DNA from: Reyranella sp.
GTDB taxonomy: Bacteria; Pseudomonadota; Alphaproteobacteria; Reyranellales; Reyranellaceae
Reading direction: 5' to 3'
Assembly: GCF_017305915.1 (NCBI RefSeq)
Contig: NZ_JAFKJN010000007.1
Location: forward strand, 1-64,000
DNA length: 64,000 nt
The notes beneath the pieces are model-generated. The model had not been told where the DNA came from. It ran no database searches and was given only the letters and a program-made list of their open reading frames with translations. This document shows, in pieces, positions 17,987 to 27,528 of the stretch. How positions within the stretch are numbered: position 1 is the first letter of the stretch; every line of letters starts with the position of its first letter. The translations under genes were made by a program, and so were the position numbers.

Positions 17987-19381
17987 CTAGCTCACGCGCC
18001 GGACCGCCGGCATCCGCCACGTCGCGTCGAGCAGCGATTCGCTGGGCTCGTAGGCGCGCAGCACCAGCCGCATCGGGCCGGCCGGCGCCGGCAGCCAGTT
18101 GGCCTCGCTCTCGGGCCGGTCGTGTTGCAGGACAATCTCCAGCGAGCCGTCGGCGCCATAGACCAGCCCGCGGGTACGGTCGCCGATGGCGTAGCGGCTG
18201 AGCGGGTTGTCTACCAGGAAGGCGCGGCCCTCAGCCGTCACCTCGTACATCGTCAGCGACCAGAAGGCCTTGGCCGGCGGCGCTTGGCCCGGCTCGAAGC
18301 GCAGCCGGTAGCGACTGTTGCCGTCGAGCGGCCGGCCGTCGGCATCGCTGTTGCACATTAGGTAGGTCGCCTCGGCCGGCTCGAGCGCCGCCAGGGCGCC
18401 GAGTGCGATCTGCGCCCGGTAGAGATAGTCGTCGCCGAAATTGCCGAGATGGCGTTCGGGGTAGCTCCAGCCGTCGATCGTCCTGCCCCTCCCGCCGGCG
18501 CGCATCTCCTCGCGCGCCCGGGCGATGCCGCGCTGGATGGCCGCGCGCTCGGCCTCGCCGAAGCCGCGCCCGTCGAACTTGCGGCCGGGCCGCAGGCGCA
18601 GGGGTGCGAATTCCTCCAGCGCCGCCTTGTCGCGCTCGGCCAACGGGCTCTCGCCCAGCGCGCGCATGCCGACCTCGAACAGGTCGAACGGGTCGGCGGG
18701 ATTGATCGGCTCCCAGTCGGCGACCGGCTCGGGCGGCGCGGTGCTGCGCTGGCGCATCAGCTCCTGGGTCTCGAGGATGCGCCGCTCGTTGCGCATGTCG
18801 GGGCTCTCGAGCAGGGTGCGCGACTGCAGCGTCCACACCGTCTCCAGGTCGGGCGGCCCGTCGACCAGGATGCGGCCGAGCAGCCACACGCCGTTGGTCG
18901 GCGCCCGCACCAGCACGACATCGCTGTCGGCCTCGCCCTTCCAGGCCGGCCCGACGATCATGCGCGGCTTCGGCCGGTTGCCGTCGAGGCGGCGGCAGAC
19001 ATAGGCGAAGTTGTCGGTGAACAGGCTCATGAGGGCAAAGCTGTAGTAGCGCCCGCCCATGTCCGGCACGGTGAGGAACACCGGCTCGAGCGACAGGTCG
19101 AGCCAGGCGGTGGAATAGAGCGTGTCGACGTCGGGCGTGGTGACGGCGCGCGAGCGCGGGCCCGCCGGCGCCGGCACGTGCAGGAAGCGGTTGAGCTTCT
19201 GGCGCACCGGATTCTTCTCGTTGACCGTCGCGTTCCAGCGCGTGCGGTACATCTCGTGGATGGGGAAGAGATAGATCGCCGCGTGGCGCGCCACATCCTC
19301 GAGCATCGTCTGCCTCTCCTGCGCCCGCCCGGCCATCGGAACCAGCGCCGCGCCGAGCACGAGGCGGCGCGTCGCCCTCAT
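17987..19381 (-). CDS. DUF1254/DUF1214 domain protein, secreted
   Basis: A 464-residue protein with a signal peptide (MRATRRLVLGAALVPMAGRAQ). The N-terminal half matches DUF1254 (AIYLFPIHEMYRTRWNA, TPDVDTLYSTAWLDLSLEPVFLTVPD) and the C-terminal part DUF1214 (LEIVLQHDRPESEANWLPAPAGPMRLVLRAYEP). The family is widespread and periplasmic, with no established reaction. The ATG at 19381 overlaps the stop of the DNA glycosylase gene by 4 nt, an odd pairing for a secreted protein and probably just compaction. Confidence 0.88.
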   Translation of the reverse strand: MRATRRLVLGAALVPMAGRAQERQTMLEDVARHAAIYLFPIHEMYRTRWNATVNEKNPVRQKLNRFLHVPAPAGPRSRAVTTPDVDTLYSTAWLDLSLEPVFLTVPDMGGRYYSFALMSLFTDNFAYVCRRLDGNRPKPRMIVGPAWKGEADSDVVLVRAPTNGVWLLGRILVDGPPDLETVWTLQSRTLLESPDMRNERRILETQELMRQRSTAPPEPVADWEPINPADPFDLFEVGMRALGESPLAERDKAALEEFAPLRLRPGRKFDGRGFGEAERAAIQRGIARAREEMRAGGRGRTIDGWSYPERHLGNFGDDYLYRAQIALGALAALEPAEATYLMCNSDADGRPLDGNSRYRLRFEPGQAPPAKAFWSLTMYEVTAEGRAFLVDNPLSRYAIGDRTRGLVYGADGSLEIVLQHDRPESEANWLPAPAGPMRLVLRAYEPSESLLDATWRMPAVRRVS

Positions 19382-19887
19382 GCCGCGCGCTCGCGGGCGA
19401 GGCGTCGCTCCATCACGAACGCCGCCGCGGCGCGCCACGGCTCGATCGTCCAGAACGAGCGCGCCCGGCCCGACGGCGAGGCGAGCACGAACACGGTCGC
19501 GCCTTCGAGCGGCTCGGCCTGCCGGCCGTAGGCCGGCGCCTTCACGCCGAGGCAGAGCGAGGCGGCGTTCTTGCTGGTGAAGGCGATCGCGGCCGGCCGG
19601 AACCTCCGCAGCTTGGCGTGCAGCGACCTGGCATCCATCGCCTGGGCGCTGAGCTCGTGGTCGGAGCCGTACTCGGTCTTGTTGAGGTCGGTGAGGCCGA
19701 TGCGCCAGGCCAGCAACTCGGGATAGCGCTGCGGCGCCAGGCGCTCGGGCGTCAGGCCGACCGCGTGCAGGGTCGCCCAGAAGGCGTTGCCCGGATTGGC
19801 GTAGTAGGCGCGCGCCTTGAAGGAGGCGGGGCTCGGCGCCGTCCCGCAGAACACCAGGTCGAGACCGGGCGCCAGCAGGTCGGGCAC
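19378..19887 (-). CDS. mug: Mismatch-specific uracil/thymine DNA glycosylase
   Basis: A 169-residue protein of the MUG/TDG family that removes uracil or thymine from G:U and G:T pairs. The motif GTAPSPASFKARAYYANPGNAFW corresponds to the GxNPG-type active-site region, and LASPSGRARSFW to the second conserved loop (NPSxR type). GTG at 19887 is chosen; it falls 10 nt after the stop of the upstream Bug gene and gives the normal length. No strong ribosome binding site is visible, so translation may be coupled. Confidence 0.82.
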   Translation of the reverse strand: MPDLLAPGLDLVFCGTAPSPASFKARAYYANPGNAFWATLHAVGLTPERLAPQRYPELLAWRIGLTDLNKTEYGSDHELSAQAMDARSLHAKLRRFRPAAIAFTSKNAASLCLGVKAPAYGRQAEPLEGATVFVLASPSGRARSFWTIEPWRAAAAFVMERRLARERAA

Positions 19888-19897
19888 CAGGTGCTTG

Positions 19898-20866
19898 CTA
19901 TTGCGGCTTGATGCCCGCGGCACGGATGACCTCGCCCCAGCGCTGGTACTCGGTCTTGATGAAGGCATCGGCCTCGGCGACCGACAGGGTGCCGGGCTCG
20001 AAGCCGCCGACCTTCATGCTCTCGATCACGTCGGCTTCCGTCAGCGCCCTCTCGGTGCCGAGCCGCAGCTTCTCCTTGATCGCGGCGGGAGTCCTGGCGG
20101 GCACCGCCCACAGCGACCACGAGGTGACGACCAGGTCGGGGAAGCCCGATTCGGCGAAGGTCGGCGTGTCGGGTGCCGCGCCCGAGCGCTGGGCGCCGGT
20201 GCTGGCGATCGGCTTCAGCTTGCCGGCATTCACCTGGCCCATCAGCGAATCGATGTTGGCGATCACCATCGGGATCTGGCCGCTCAGCACGTCGGCGGCG
20301 GCGGCCGAGGCGCCGCGATAGGAGATGAAGGTGAGGTCGGCGCCGGTCTTCTGCTTGACCAGCTCCATGGTCAGCGACGGCGAGGTGCCGACGCCGGACG
20401 AGCCGTAGGAATATTTGCCGGGCTCGGCCTTGGCGGCGGCGATCAGCTTCTGCGGCGTGTCGTGCGGGAAGGAGGGATGGCAGGCCAGCAGGTTGGGCTG
20501 GGTGCCGATCCAGCAGGCGGTCTCGAGATCGGTGACGGCGTTGTAGGGCGGCTTGGCGTAGATGTGCGGCACCAGGGCGTGGCTGCCGATGTTGCCCAGC
20601 AGCACCGAATAGCCGTCCGGGTTGGACTTGGCGACGTTGTCGGCGGCGATCGAGCCGCCGGCGCCCGAGCGGTTGTCGACGATGAAGGATTGGCCGAGCT
20701 GGTCGGTGAGCTTGGCGCCGAGCCGCCGCGCGATCAGGTCCTGCGAGCCGCCCGGCGTGAACGGGCAGACGATGCGCACATTGCGCGTCGGCCAGTCGGA
20801 TTGGGCGAGCACGCGCTGTGCGAACGGGAGGGAAAGCGAGGCGGTGAGGAGGGATCTACGCAACAT
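19898..20866 (-). CDS. Bug-family tripartite tricarboxylate-type solute receptor
   Basis: A 322-residue periplasmic binding protein of the Bug (TctC-like) family. Signal peptide MLRRSLLTASLSLPFAQRVLAQ, then VRIVCPFTPGGSQDLIARRL, DNRSGAGGSIAADNVAKSNPDGYSVLLG and VSLSGQIPM-type segments of the fold. Bug receptors are often encoded next to the catabolic genes for their ligand. This one is divergent from the acyl-CoA dehydrogenase/CoA-transferase operon with a 63-bp gap, so the ligand is probably a carboxylic acid degraded through a CoA ester (inference). No TctA/TctB genes are nearby. Confidence 0.9.
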   Translation of the reverse strand: MLRRSLLTASLSLPFAQRVLAQSDWPTRNVRIVCPFTPGGSQDLIARRLGAKLTDQLGQSFIVDNRSGAGGSIAADNVAKSNPDGYSVLLGNIGSHALVPHIYAKPPYNAVTDLETACWIGTQPNLLACHPSFPHDTPQKLIAAAKAEPGKYSYGSSGVGTSPSLTMELVKQKTGADLTFISYRGASAAAADVLSGQIPMVIANIDSLMGQVNAGKLKPIASTGAQRSGAAPDTPTFAESGFPDLVVTSWSLWAVPARTPAAIKEKLRLGTERALTEADVIESMKVGGFEPGTLSVAEADAFIKTEYQRWGEVIRAAGIKPQ

Positions 20867-20929
20867 GGTCGCACATTGACTCAAAGCGGGCAGGTTTTCA
20901 CCTTGTCTGCGCACGAGTGGGAGGATGAC

Positions 20930-22084
20930 ATGACGAAGATCGATCCGGCGGACGAAGCGCAGCTGTTCGCGACCATCGATCGCTGGGTCGAGCGCGAGGT
21001 GAGGCCGCGTGTGAAGGAATTCGACCATGCCGACAAATGGCCGGCCGAGATCGTCGAGCAGATGAAGGAGCTCGGCCTGTTCGGCGCCACGGTCAGCCCG
21101 GACTATGGCGGGCTCGGCCTGCCGGCCACGACCTACGCCCAGATCGTGATGAAGATTTCCGCGGTGTGGATGGCGATCACCGGCATCTTCAACTCGCACC
21201 TGATGCTGGCGCTGGCGGTCGAGAAGTTCGGCACCGAGCCGCAGCGCCGCCACTGGCTGCCGAAATTTGCGTCGGGCGAGATCCGCGGCGGGCTGGCGCT
21301 GACCGAGCCCAACGCCGGCACCGACCTGCAGGCGATCCGCATGACGGCCCGGCGCGACAAGGGCGACTACGTGATCAACGGCACCAAGACCTGGATCTCC
21401 AACGGCATCGAGGGCTCGTGCTTCGCGCTGCTGGTCAAGACCAATCCCGAAGCGAGCCCGCGCTATTCCGGCATGAGCCTGTTCATCGCGCCCAAGGGGC
21501 CGGGCTTCACGGTCGGCCGCAAGCTCGAGAAGCTCGGTTACAAGTCGATCGATTCGGGCGAGCTCATCTTCCAGGATTACCGCATCCCGGCCGACCACCT
21601 GATCGGCGAGGTCGAGGGCCGCGGCTTCACCCAGGTGGCGGGCGGGCTGGAGCTCGGCCGCATCAACGTCGCGGCGCGCGGCGTCGGCATCGCCGAGGGC
21701 GCGCTCAGGCTCGCAACCGACTACGCGCAACTGCGCCAGACCTTCGGCAAGCCGATCATCGAGCACCAGGCGATTGCGCTCAAGATCGGCGAGATGGCGA
21801 CGCGGGCGCGCGCCGCCCGTTTGCTGACGCTCGACGCGGCGCAGGCCTTCGACCGCGGCGACCGCTGCGACATGGAGGCCGGCATGGCCAAGTACTTCGC
21901 CTCGGAGGCGGCGCTGGAGAACAGCACCGAATCGATGCGCATCCACGGCGCCTACGGCTATTCCAAGGAATACGACATCGAGCGGCTCTATCGCGACGCG
22001 CCGCTGACCTGCATCGGCGAGGGCACCAACGAGATGCAGCGCCTGATCATCGCCCGCCAGTGGGCGCGCCGGAGCGCGGCGTGA
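20930..22084 (+). CDS. Acyl-CoA dehydrogenase
   Basis: A 384-residue FAD enzyme with the normal family length. Visible motifs are LALTEPNAGTDLQ, KTWISNG (FAD-binding strand), RQTFGKPIIEHQA and the C-terminal IHGAYGYSKEYDIERLYRDA followed by IGEGTNEMQ, whose Glu is the usual catalytic base. It introduces a double bond in an acyl-CoA of unknown chain. A GGGAGG site precedes the ATG at 20930. First gene of a five-gene coupled operon; the next gene starts in its stop codon. Confidence 0.93.
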   Translation: MTKIDPADEAQLFATIDRWVEREVRPRVKEFDHADKWPAEIVEQMKELGLFGATVSPDYGGLGLPATTYAQIVMKISAVWMAITGIFNSHLMLALAVEKFGTEPQRRHWLPKFASGEIRGGLALTEPNAGTDLQAIRMTARRDKGDYVINGTKTWISNGIEGSCFALLVKTNPEASPRYSGMSLFIAPKGPGFTVGRKLEKLGYKSIDSGELIFQDYRIPADHLIGEVEGRGFTQVAGGLELGRINVAARGVGIAEGALRLATDYAQLRQTFGKPIIEHQAIALKIGEMATRARAARLLTLDAAQAFDRGDRCDMEAGMAKYFASEAALENSTESMRIHGAYGYSKEYDIERLYRDAPLTCIGEGTNEMQRLIIARQWARRSAA

Positions 22085-23220
22085 GCAATACAAAACCGCT
22101 CGCCGGCATTCGCGTCCTCACCCTGGAGCAATTCGGGGCAGGACCCTACGGCACCATGTTCATGGCCGAGCTGGGCGCCGAGGTGATCAAGGTCGAGGCG
22201 CCCGACGGCGATCCGTCGCGCCAGGTCGGGCCGTATCGGCTGGGCAAGGACGACAGCGAATATTTCCAGGCCTGGAATCTCGGCAAGAAGAGTGTGACGC
22301 TCGATCTCAAGTCCAAGGACGGCCGCGCCAGGTTCGAGGCGCTGGTGAAGACCGCCGATTGCGTGGTCAACAACATGCGCGGCACGCAGCCGGGCAAGCT
22401 CGCCATCGACTATGCGAGCCTCAGGCATCTCAATCCCTCGATCGTCTGCCTGCACATCTCGGCCTATGGCCGCGCCAACGAGCGGGCGGACTGGCCGGGC
22501 TACGACTTCCTGATGCAGTCCGAAGCCGGGCTGATGGAGCTGACCGGCGATCCCGAGGGGCCACCGACGCGCGTCGGCGTGTCGCTGATCGACAGCATGA
22601 GCGGCCTCACCGGCACGGTCGGCCTGCTGGCCTGCCTGTTGCGCGCCAAGACGACGGGGCAGGGCTGCGACGTCGACACCTGCCTGTACGACGTCGCCAT
22701 GCACCAGCTCACCTATCCGGGGCTGTGGTACCTCAACGAGGGCGATGTCTCGCCGCGGGTGCCGCGCAGCGCCCACCTGTCGCTGGCGCCGGTCCAGACC
22801 TTCCCGACCGCCGACGGCTGGATCTTCATCATGTGCATGACCCAGAAGTTCTGGCTGTCGCTGGTTCAGGCGATGGATCGCAGCGAGCTGCTGAGCGACC
22901 CGCGCTTCCGCGATCCCAACACGCGGGCTGCCAACCGTGCGCAACTCACCGAGGCGCTCGACCCGACCTTCCGCACGCGCACGACGGCGGCGTGGCTGGA
23001 GAAGTTCAACGGCCTGCTGCCGGCGGCGCCGGTCTATCGCCTCGACCAGGCGCTCGATAGCGACTTCGCGCGCTCGACCGGCATGGTCGCCGCCGTGCCG
23101 CATCCGGCGAAGGGCAGCCTGCGTGTGATCGCCAACCCCATCCGCATCGATGGCGAGCGGCCTTCTCAATCTGCGTGCGCGCCGCTCGGTGCCGATAATT
23201 CTCTCGTGGACGAAGCATGA
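22081..23220 (+). CDS. CaiB/BaiF family CoA-transferase (first)
   Basis: A 379-residue class III CoA-transferase. N-terminal LAGIRVLTLEQFGAGPYGTMFMAELGAEVIKVE and GKKSVTLDLKSKDGR are family hallmarks; the catalytic Asp is likely in VSLIDSMSGLTG. It transfers CoA between carboxylic acids. It starts at GTG overlapping the dehydrogenase stop. Paired with a second, different CaiB gene, so the two may form a heteromer or act on successive intermediates. Confidence 0.92.
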   Translation: MSNTKPLAGIRVLTLEQFGAGPYGTMFMAELGAEVIKVEAPDGDPSRQVGPYRLGKDDSEYFQAWNLGKKSVTLDLKSKDGRARFEALVKTADCVVNNMRGTQPGKLAIDYASLRHLNPSIVCLHISAYGRANERADWPGYDFLMQSEAGLMELTGDPEGPPTRVGVSLIDSMSGLTGTVGLLACLLRAKTTGQGCDVDTCLYDVAMHQLTYPGLWYLNEGDVSPRVPRSAHLSLAPVQTFPTADGWIFIMCMTQKFWLSLVQAMDRSELLSDPRFRDPNTRAANRAQLTEALDPTFRTRTTAAWLEKFNGLLPAAPVYRLDQALDSDFARSTGMVAAVPHPAKGSLRVIANPIRIDGERPSQSACAPLGADNSLVDEA

Positions 23221-24332
23221 AGCTCGAAGGCATCAAGGTCGTCGACCTCTCCTGGTTCCTGCCGGGGCCCTATCTCACCCTGGCGCTGGCCGACCACGGC
23301 GCCACCGTCATCAAGGTCGAGCCGCCGGGCGAGGGCGATCCCGGCCGTCACATCCGGCCGCCCGACGAGCGCACCTCGGTGTTCTTCCGCAACATGGCGC
23401 GCGGCAAGAAGAGCGTCGTGCTCGACCTCAAGAGCGAGCAGGGCCGCGCCGATCTGCTCCGGCTGTGCACGGAGGCCGACGTGATTGTCGAATCCTTCCG
23501 GCCGGGCGTCGCGTCGCGCTTCGGCATCTCCTACGAGGCGGTCAAGCAAGCGAACCCCGGCGTCGTCTATTGCTCGATCTCGGCCTTCGGCCAGGACGGC
23601 GCCTATCCCGGCCGCGCCGCGCACGATCTCGCGCTGGAGGCGATGACCGGCGTGCTCAGCCTCACCCTGGGCGACGACAAGCGGCCCGCGGTGCCGGGCA
23701 TCCCGATCGCCGACCTGGTGAGCGGCCTGCACGGCCTGTCGGGCGTGCTGATGGCGCTGCTGCGCCGCACGACCACCGGCAAGGGCGACTATATCGACGT
23801 CTCGATGCACGAGGCGCTGATGGCGTCGTGCGCCAATGTGGTCGGCGAGGCCTTCACCGTGGGCGAGCAGCCCGACGTCAAGAACCAGCGCACCACCGGC
23901 GGCGCCGCCTTCTATCGCACCTACGACACGTCGGATGGCCGCCAGCTCGTGCTCGCCGGGCAGGAGATGAAGTTCATCCGCAACCTGCTCGGCGCGCTCG
24001 GCAAGCCCGAGCTCATCGACCTCTGCGAATGGCCGGGCGCGCACCAGAAGCCGGTTCACGCGTTCCTCGCCGCGACCTTCAAGGCCAGGCCGCTGGCCCA
24101 CTGGATGGACTGGCTGGCGACGCTCGACATCTGCTACGGCCCGGTCAACACGCTGCCCGAGGCGATCGAGGACCCGAACCTGCTGAAGCGTAAGGCCATC
24201 GTCGTCGCCGAGGACGGCCGCAAGCATTTTGCGCCCGCTGTGCGCTTCAGGGACGAGCCGTCGCAGCCCCTTTATCGCGAGCCGCTGCTGGGCGAGCATA
24301 CGACCGAAATCCTGCGAGGAACCAAGCCATGA
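23217..24332 (+). CDS. CaiB/BaiF family CoA-transferase (second)
   Basis: A 371-residue class III CoA-transferase paralogue of the preceding gene. It has IKVVDLSWFLPGPYLTLALADHGATVIKVEPP, GKKSVVLDLKSEQGR and the catalytic Asp in IPIADLVSGLHG. ATG overlaps the upstream stop by 4 nt. The C-terminal region has ICYGPVNTLPEA, the common closing motif. Together with the dehydrogenase it implies activation of a carboxylic acid to its CoA ester and subsequent oxidation. Confidence 0.92.
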   Translation: MKLEGIKVVDLSWFLPGPYLTLALADHGATVIKVEPPGEGDPGRHIRPPDERTSVFFRNMARGKKSVVLDLKSEQGRADLLRLCTEADVIVESFRPGVASRFGISYEAVKQANPGVVYCSISAFGQDGAYPGRAAHDLALEAMTGVLSLTLGDDKRPAVPGIPIADLVSGLHGLSGVLMALLRRTTTGKGDYIDVSMHEALMASCANVVGEAFTVGEQPDVKNQRTTGGAAFYRTYDTSDGRQLVLAGQEMKFIRNLLGALGKPELIDLCEWPGAHQKPVHAFLAATFKARPLAHWMDWLATLDICYGPVNTLPEAIEDPNLLKRKAIVVAEDGRKHFAPAVRFRDEPSQPLYREPLLGEHTTEILRGTKP

Positions 24333-25954
24333 CCGACACGCCTACTGCCAATGCCATCCTGCCGGGCGACGAGCTGGCGGGGTACCGCGCCAAGGCGGGC
24401 CAGTCGGTCGTCACGGCGGCGACGACGCGCGACCGCGGCATCGGCCCGTTCAAGCGGCTGGTGCTGCGCGGCGCCACGGTGATCGACGGCACCGGCGCGC
24501 CGCCGATCGGGCCGACCGACATCGTGATCGAGAACAACCGCATCACCCTGATGAAGAAGGCGACCGGCAACCTCTCCACCGCGGCCAATCGCGTGCCGAC
24601 CGGCGATCACGAGATCGACTGCCGCGGCAAGTGGGTGACGCCGGGCTTCATCGACTGCCACGCCCATGCCGGCGTCGCCTATCATTCGGCCAACGGCTGG
24701 GTGCCGCCGGTCGACTACGTCTACAAGCTCTGGCTGGCGCACGGCGTCACCACGGTGCGCGAGATGGGCTCGATGAACGGGTTGGGCTGGATGCTCGACC
24801 AGAAGAAGCGCTCGGCCGAGAACACCATCGCCGCGCCGCGCCTGCTGGCCTACGCCTACTTTCCGGCCGTCAACGACATGCTGAAGACGATCCACACGCC
24901 GGACGAGGGCCGCGCCTGGCTGCGCAAGCTCAAGGACCGCGGTGCCGACGGCGTGAAGTTCTTCGGCGCGCCGCCCGCCATCATGCAGGCGGCGCTCGAC
25001 GAGTGCGTCCGGCTCGGCTTGCGCTCGGGCTGCCATCACGCCCAGATGGCGGTGACGCGCATGAACGCGCTCACCACCGCGCGCTGGGGCCTCACCAGCG
25101 CCGAGCACTATTACGGCCTGCCCGAGGCGCTGTTCGGCGATCGCGTCGTCCAGCACTTCCCGCTCGACTACGACTACAACGACGAATATTTCCGCTTCTC
25201 GGTCTCCGGCCAGATGTTCCGCCAGGGCGCGGAGCCCGGCTCGGCCAAGTGGAACGAGGTGCTGGAGAGGTTCCTCGAGATCGGCTTCACCTTCGTGCCG
25301 ACCTTCACCATCTACGACGCCAACCGCGACCTGATGCGGGCGCGCCAGGCCGACTGGCACAAGGACTACACCTGGAAGTCGATGTGGAACTACTTCACGC
25401 CGCAGCGCGGCGGGCACGGTTCCTACTGGTACCGCTGGTCGACCACCAACGAGGTCGAGTGGAAGGAGAACTACCGGCTCTGGATGGCCTTCATCAACGA
25501 GTACAAGAACCGCGGCGGCCGCGTCTGCACCGGCAGCGATTCCGGCTTCATCTACTCTATCTTCGGCTTCGGCTATGTCCGCGAGCTCGAGCTCTTGCAG
25601 GAGGCGGGCTTCCATCCGCTCGAGGTCATCCGCTCGGCAACCTCGCAGGGCGCCGCGCTGTGCGGCGTCGAGGACGAGCTGGGCACGCTCGAGGTCGGCA
25701 AGCTCGCCGACGTGCTGGTGCACGACCACAATCCGCTGACCGACTTCAAGCTGCTCTACGGCACCGGCGCGATGCGCTTCAACGACGCGACCAACGCGGT
25801 CGAGTGGCATCGCGGGCTCAAGTACACGATCAAGGACGGCGTGATCTACGACACCGCCGAGCTGCTGGCCGACGTGCGCGACCTGGTGAAGGCGAGCTTC
25901 GAGGAGGACGTGCCGGCCCGCTACGCGGCGCAGCAGCAGAAGGCAGCGGAGTGA
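24329..25954 (+). CDS. Amidohydrolase family protein
   Basis: A 541-residue metal-dependent hydrolase. Metal ligands are recognisable in DCHAHAGV, SGCHHAQM, SAEHYYG and CTGSDSG, and the flanking beta-sandwich strand RGATVIDGTGAPPI opens the domain; the closing strand is LEVGKLADVLVHDHNPL. It has no signal peptide. It overlaps the neighbours by 4 nt on both sides. The subfamily is unusual in having an about 35-residue N-terminal lead before the sandwich. Cyclic amide or amide hydrolysis is likely but the substrate is unknown. Confidence 0.88.
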   Translation: MTDTPTANAILPGDELAGYRAKAGQSVVTAATTRDRGIGPFKRLVLRGATVIDGTGAPPIGPTDIVIENNRITLMKKATGNLSTAANRVPTGDHEIDCRGKWVTPGFIDCHAHAGVAYHSANGWVPPVDYVYKLWLAHGVTTVREMGSMNGLGWMLDQKKRSAENTIAAPRLLAYAYFPAVNDMLKTIHTPDEGRAWLRKLKDRGADGVKFFGAPPAIMQAALDECVRLGLRSGCHHAQMAVTRMNALTTARWGLTSAEHYYGLPEALFGDRVVQHFPLDYDYNDEYFRFSVSGQMFRQGAEPGSAKWNEVLERFLEIGFTFVPTFTIYDANRDLMRARQADWHKDYTWKSMWNYFTPQRGGHGSYWYRWSTTNEVEWKENYRLWMAFINEYKNRGGRVCTGSDSGFIYSIFGFGYVRELELLQEAGFHPLEVIRSATSQGAALCGVEDELGTLEVGKLADVLVHDHNPLTDFKLLYGTGAMRFNDATNAVEWHRGLKYTIKDGVIYDTAELLADVRDLVKASFEEDVPARYAAQQQKAAE

Positions 25955-26964
25955 CTGGGCCTGCCGGGACGGACTTCGTCGTCCTCACGGGCTTCCTGGG
26001 GTCGGGCAAGACGACCCTGCTGCGCGATTTCCTGACCGGTCCCGAAGCGGCGGACACCGCGGTGATCGTCAACGAGGCCGGCGAGATCGGCCTCGACGGC
26101 GTGATCCTGCGCGAGGATCGCGACACGCCGATCGCCATGCTGTCGAACGGCTGCATCTGCTGTACGGCCGGCAGCGACCTCGCCTACACGATCGACCGAC
26201 TGCTCAGCGTGGAGCGGCCGGGCGCCACGGGTCCGCTACGCCGCATCGTGCTGGAGACCAGCGGGCTCTCGAAGCCCGGTCCGGTCTTGCGCCAGCTTGG
26301 CAGTCTCGCCGCCCATCGCCTGCGCGTCTCGGTGCTCGTGACCTTCGATGCCACGCGCGGCACCGCGCTGGCCGAGTTCGAGGAGGCGTCGGCGCAATGG
26401 GCCGCCGCGCATCGCATCGTCGTCACCAAGACCGACGTCGTTTCCGCCGAGGCCGTGGCGCGCGCCCGGGAAGAGATCGCCTCCATCAATCCGCTGGCCG
26501 AGATCGTGGCGACGGCCGATCGTGATCGTGCTGTGACGGCGGCCTTCGCGCCGCTCGCGGGAGGCGTGCCCATGCCTGCGCCGCCTCCGGTCGCAGCCCA
26601 GGCTCATCCCCACATCGGCGTGCGCCTCGCGCGTCCGGTCGATGTCATGGCCTACGACGACGTTGCGGCCTGGCTCGACAATCTTGCCGGCGCGCTGGGC
26701 GACAGGTTGTTGCGCCTGAAGGGGCTGGTGCGCGTCAAGGAGAGCGAGCGGCCGGTGCTGGTGCAGAGCGTCGGCACGATCTTCTCCGCGCCGCGGCCGT
26801 TCGGCGAGCCGCACGCGTCGCCGCCGCTCTTCCTGGTGATCATCGCGCGCGATCTTCGGGCGGGCGAATTGGAGGCCGTCGCGCCGGTCGGGCTGTTCGA
26901 CTTTTCGTCCTACACGGCACCCGCGAGTCTCGGTTCAGTGCAGCGGTTTGTCGGAGTCGCCTGA
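25951..26964 (+). CDS. CobW/COG0523 family metallochaperone GTPase
   Basis: A 337-residue G3E GTPase. P-loop GFLGSGKTTLL, the hallmark metal-binding motif GCICC, base-recognition TKTD, and a C-terminal CobW_C domain with a His-containing linker (AQAHPHIG). COG0523 GTPases deliver zinc or other metals to client enzymes. The GTG start lies in the stop codon of the amidohydrolase gene, making that metal-dependent enzyme the most likely client (inference). The 3' end overlaps the convergent phosphatase gene by 30 nt. Confidence 0.88.
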   Translation: MTGPAGTDFVVLTGFLGSGKTTLLRDFLTGPEAADTAVIVNEAGEIGLDGVILREDRDTPIAMLSNGCICCTAGSDLAYTIDRLLSVERPGATGPLRRIVLETSGLSKPGPVLRQLGSLAAHRLRVSVLVTFDATRGTALAEFEEASAQWAAAHRIVVTKTDVVSAEAVARAREEIASINPLAEIVATADRDRAVTAAFAPLAGGVPMPAPPPVAAQAHPHIGVRLARPVDVMAYDDVAAWLDNLAGALGDRLLRLKGLVRVKESERPVLVQSVGTIFSAPRPFGEPHASPPLFLVIIARDLRAGELEAVAPVGLFDFSSYTAPASLGSVQRFVGVA

Positions 26965-27495
26965 CAGGAGCATCGGGAAGAGCTCGCGGAAGGCGAAGCC
27001 GGTCGCGCCGTCGGCGCGGTCGAAGCGCAGCACGACATCGTAGCGCGAGCCGTTCCAATGGGTGGGCGGCGTGCCGCTGGCGATCGGCAGCAGCGGCACG
27101 AGGTCCTCGACGATCGCCTTGTGCTCCCACGCCACCAGCACCACGCCGGAGAGGCCCAGCAGCTCGGTGACCAGCGCCTTCTCCTGACCCTTGGCATAGG
27201 TCAGGTTGGTCTGCAGGCCGAGCCGCGGCGACAGCGCCGAGACGGTCTCCGCCGGCCGCTGGCTGACATCGTCGCCCGTTCCTTGCGGGTTCGCGGCGTA
27301 GACCGCCCCTGGCGTCGGATAATCGGTGCCGCCGAGGCCCGCGCCGAACAGCGCCGTCCAGGCACCGGCACGCTCCCAGCCGCGAATCACGAGCGATTCC
27401 TTGTCCGGCGTGGCGTCGAACTGCGACCCGGGACCGGGCCAGTTCTCGCCGGGCTTCTCGGCGTGGCGGATGATGAGCAGGGTCAGCGCGGCCAT
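26935..27495 (-). CDS. Histidine phosphatase family protein
   Basis: A 186-residue protein with the branch-1 histidine phosphatase signature IIRHAEKP near residue 8 (phospho-accepting His) and a later VLVAWEHKAIVEDL in which His is the second catalytic histidine. Substrate is unknown. Its 3' end overlaps the CobW gene by 30 nt on the opposite strand. The short N-terminus MAALTLL is cytoplasmic. Confidence 0.85.
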   Translation of the reverse strand: MAALTLLIIRHAEKPGENWPGPGSQFDATPDKESLVIRGWERAGAWTALFGAGLGGTDYPTPGAVYAANPQGTGDDVSQRPAETVSALSPRLGLQTNLTYAKGQEKALVTELLGLSGVVLVAWEHKAIVEDLVPLLPIASGTPPTHWNGSRYDVVLRFDRADGATGFAFRELFPMLLSGDSDKPLH

Positions 27496-27528
27496 GACGA
27501 GTCTCCGGTAGAAGACGCCGATTGTAGC

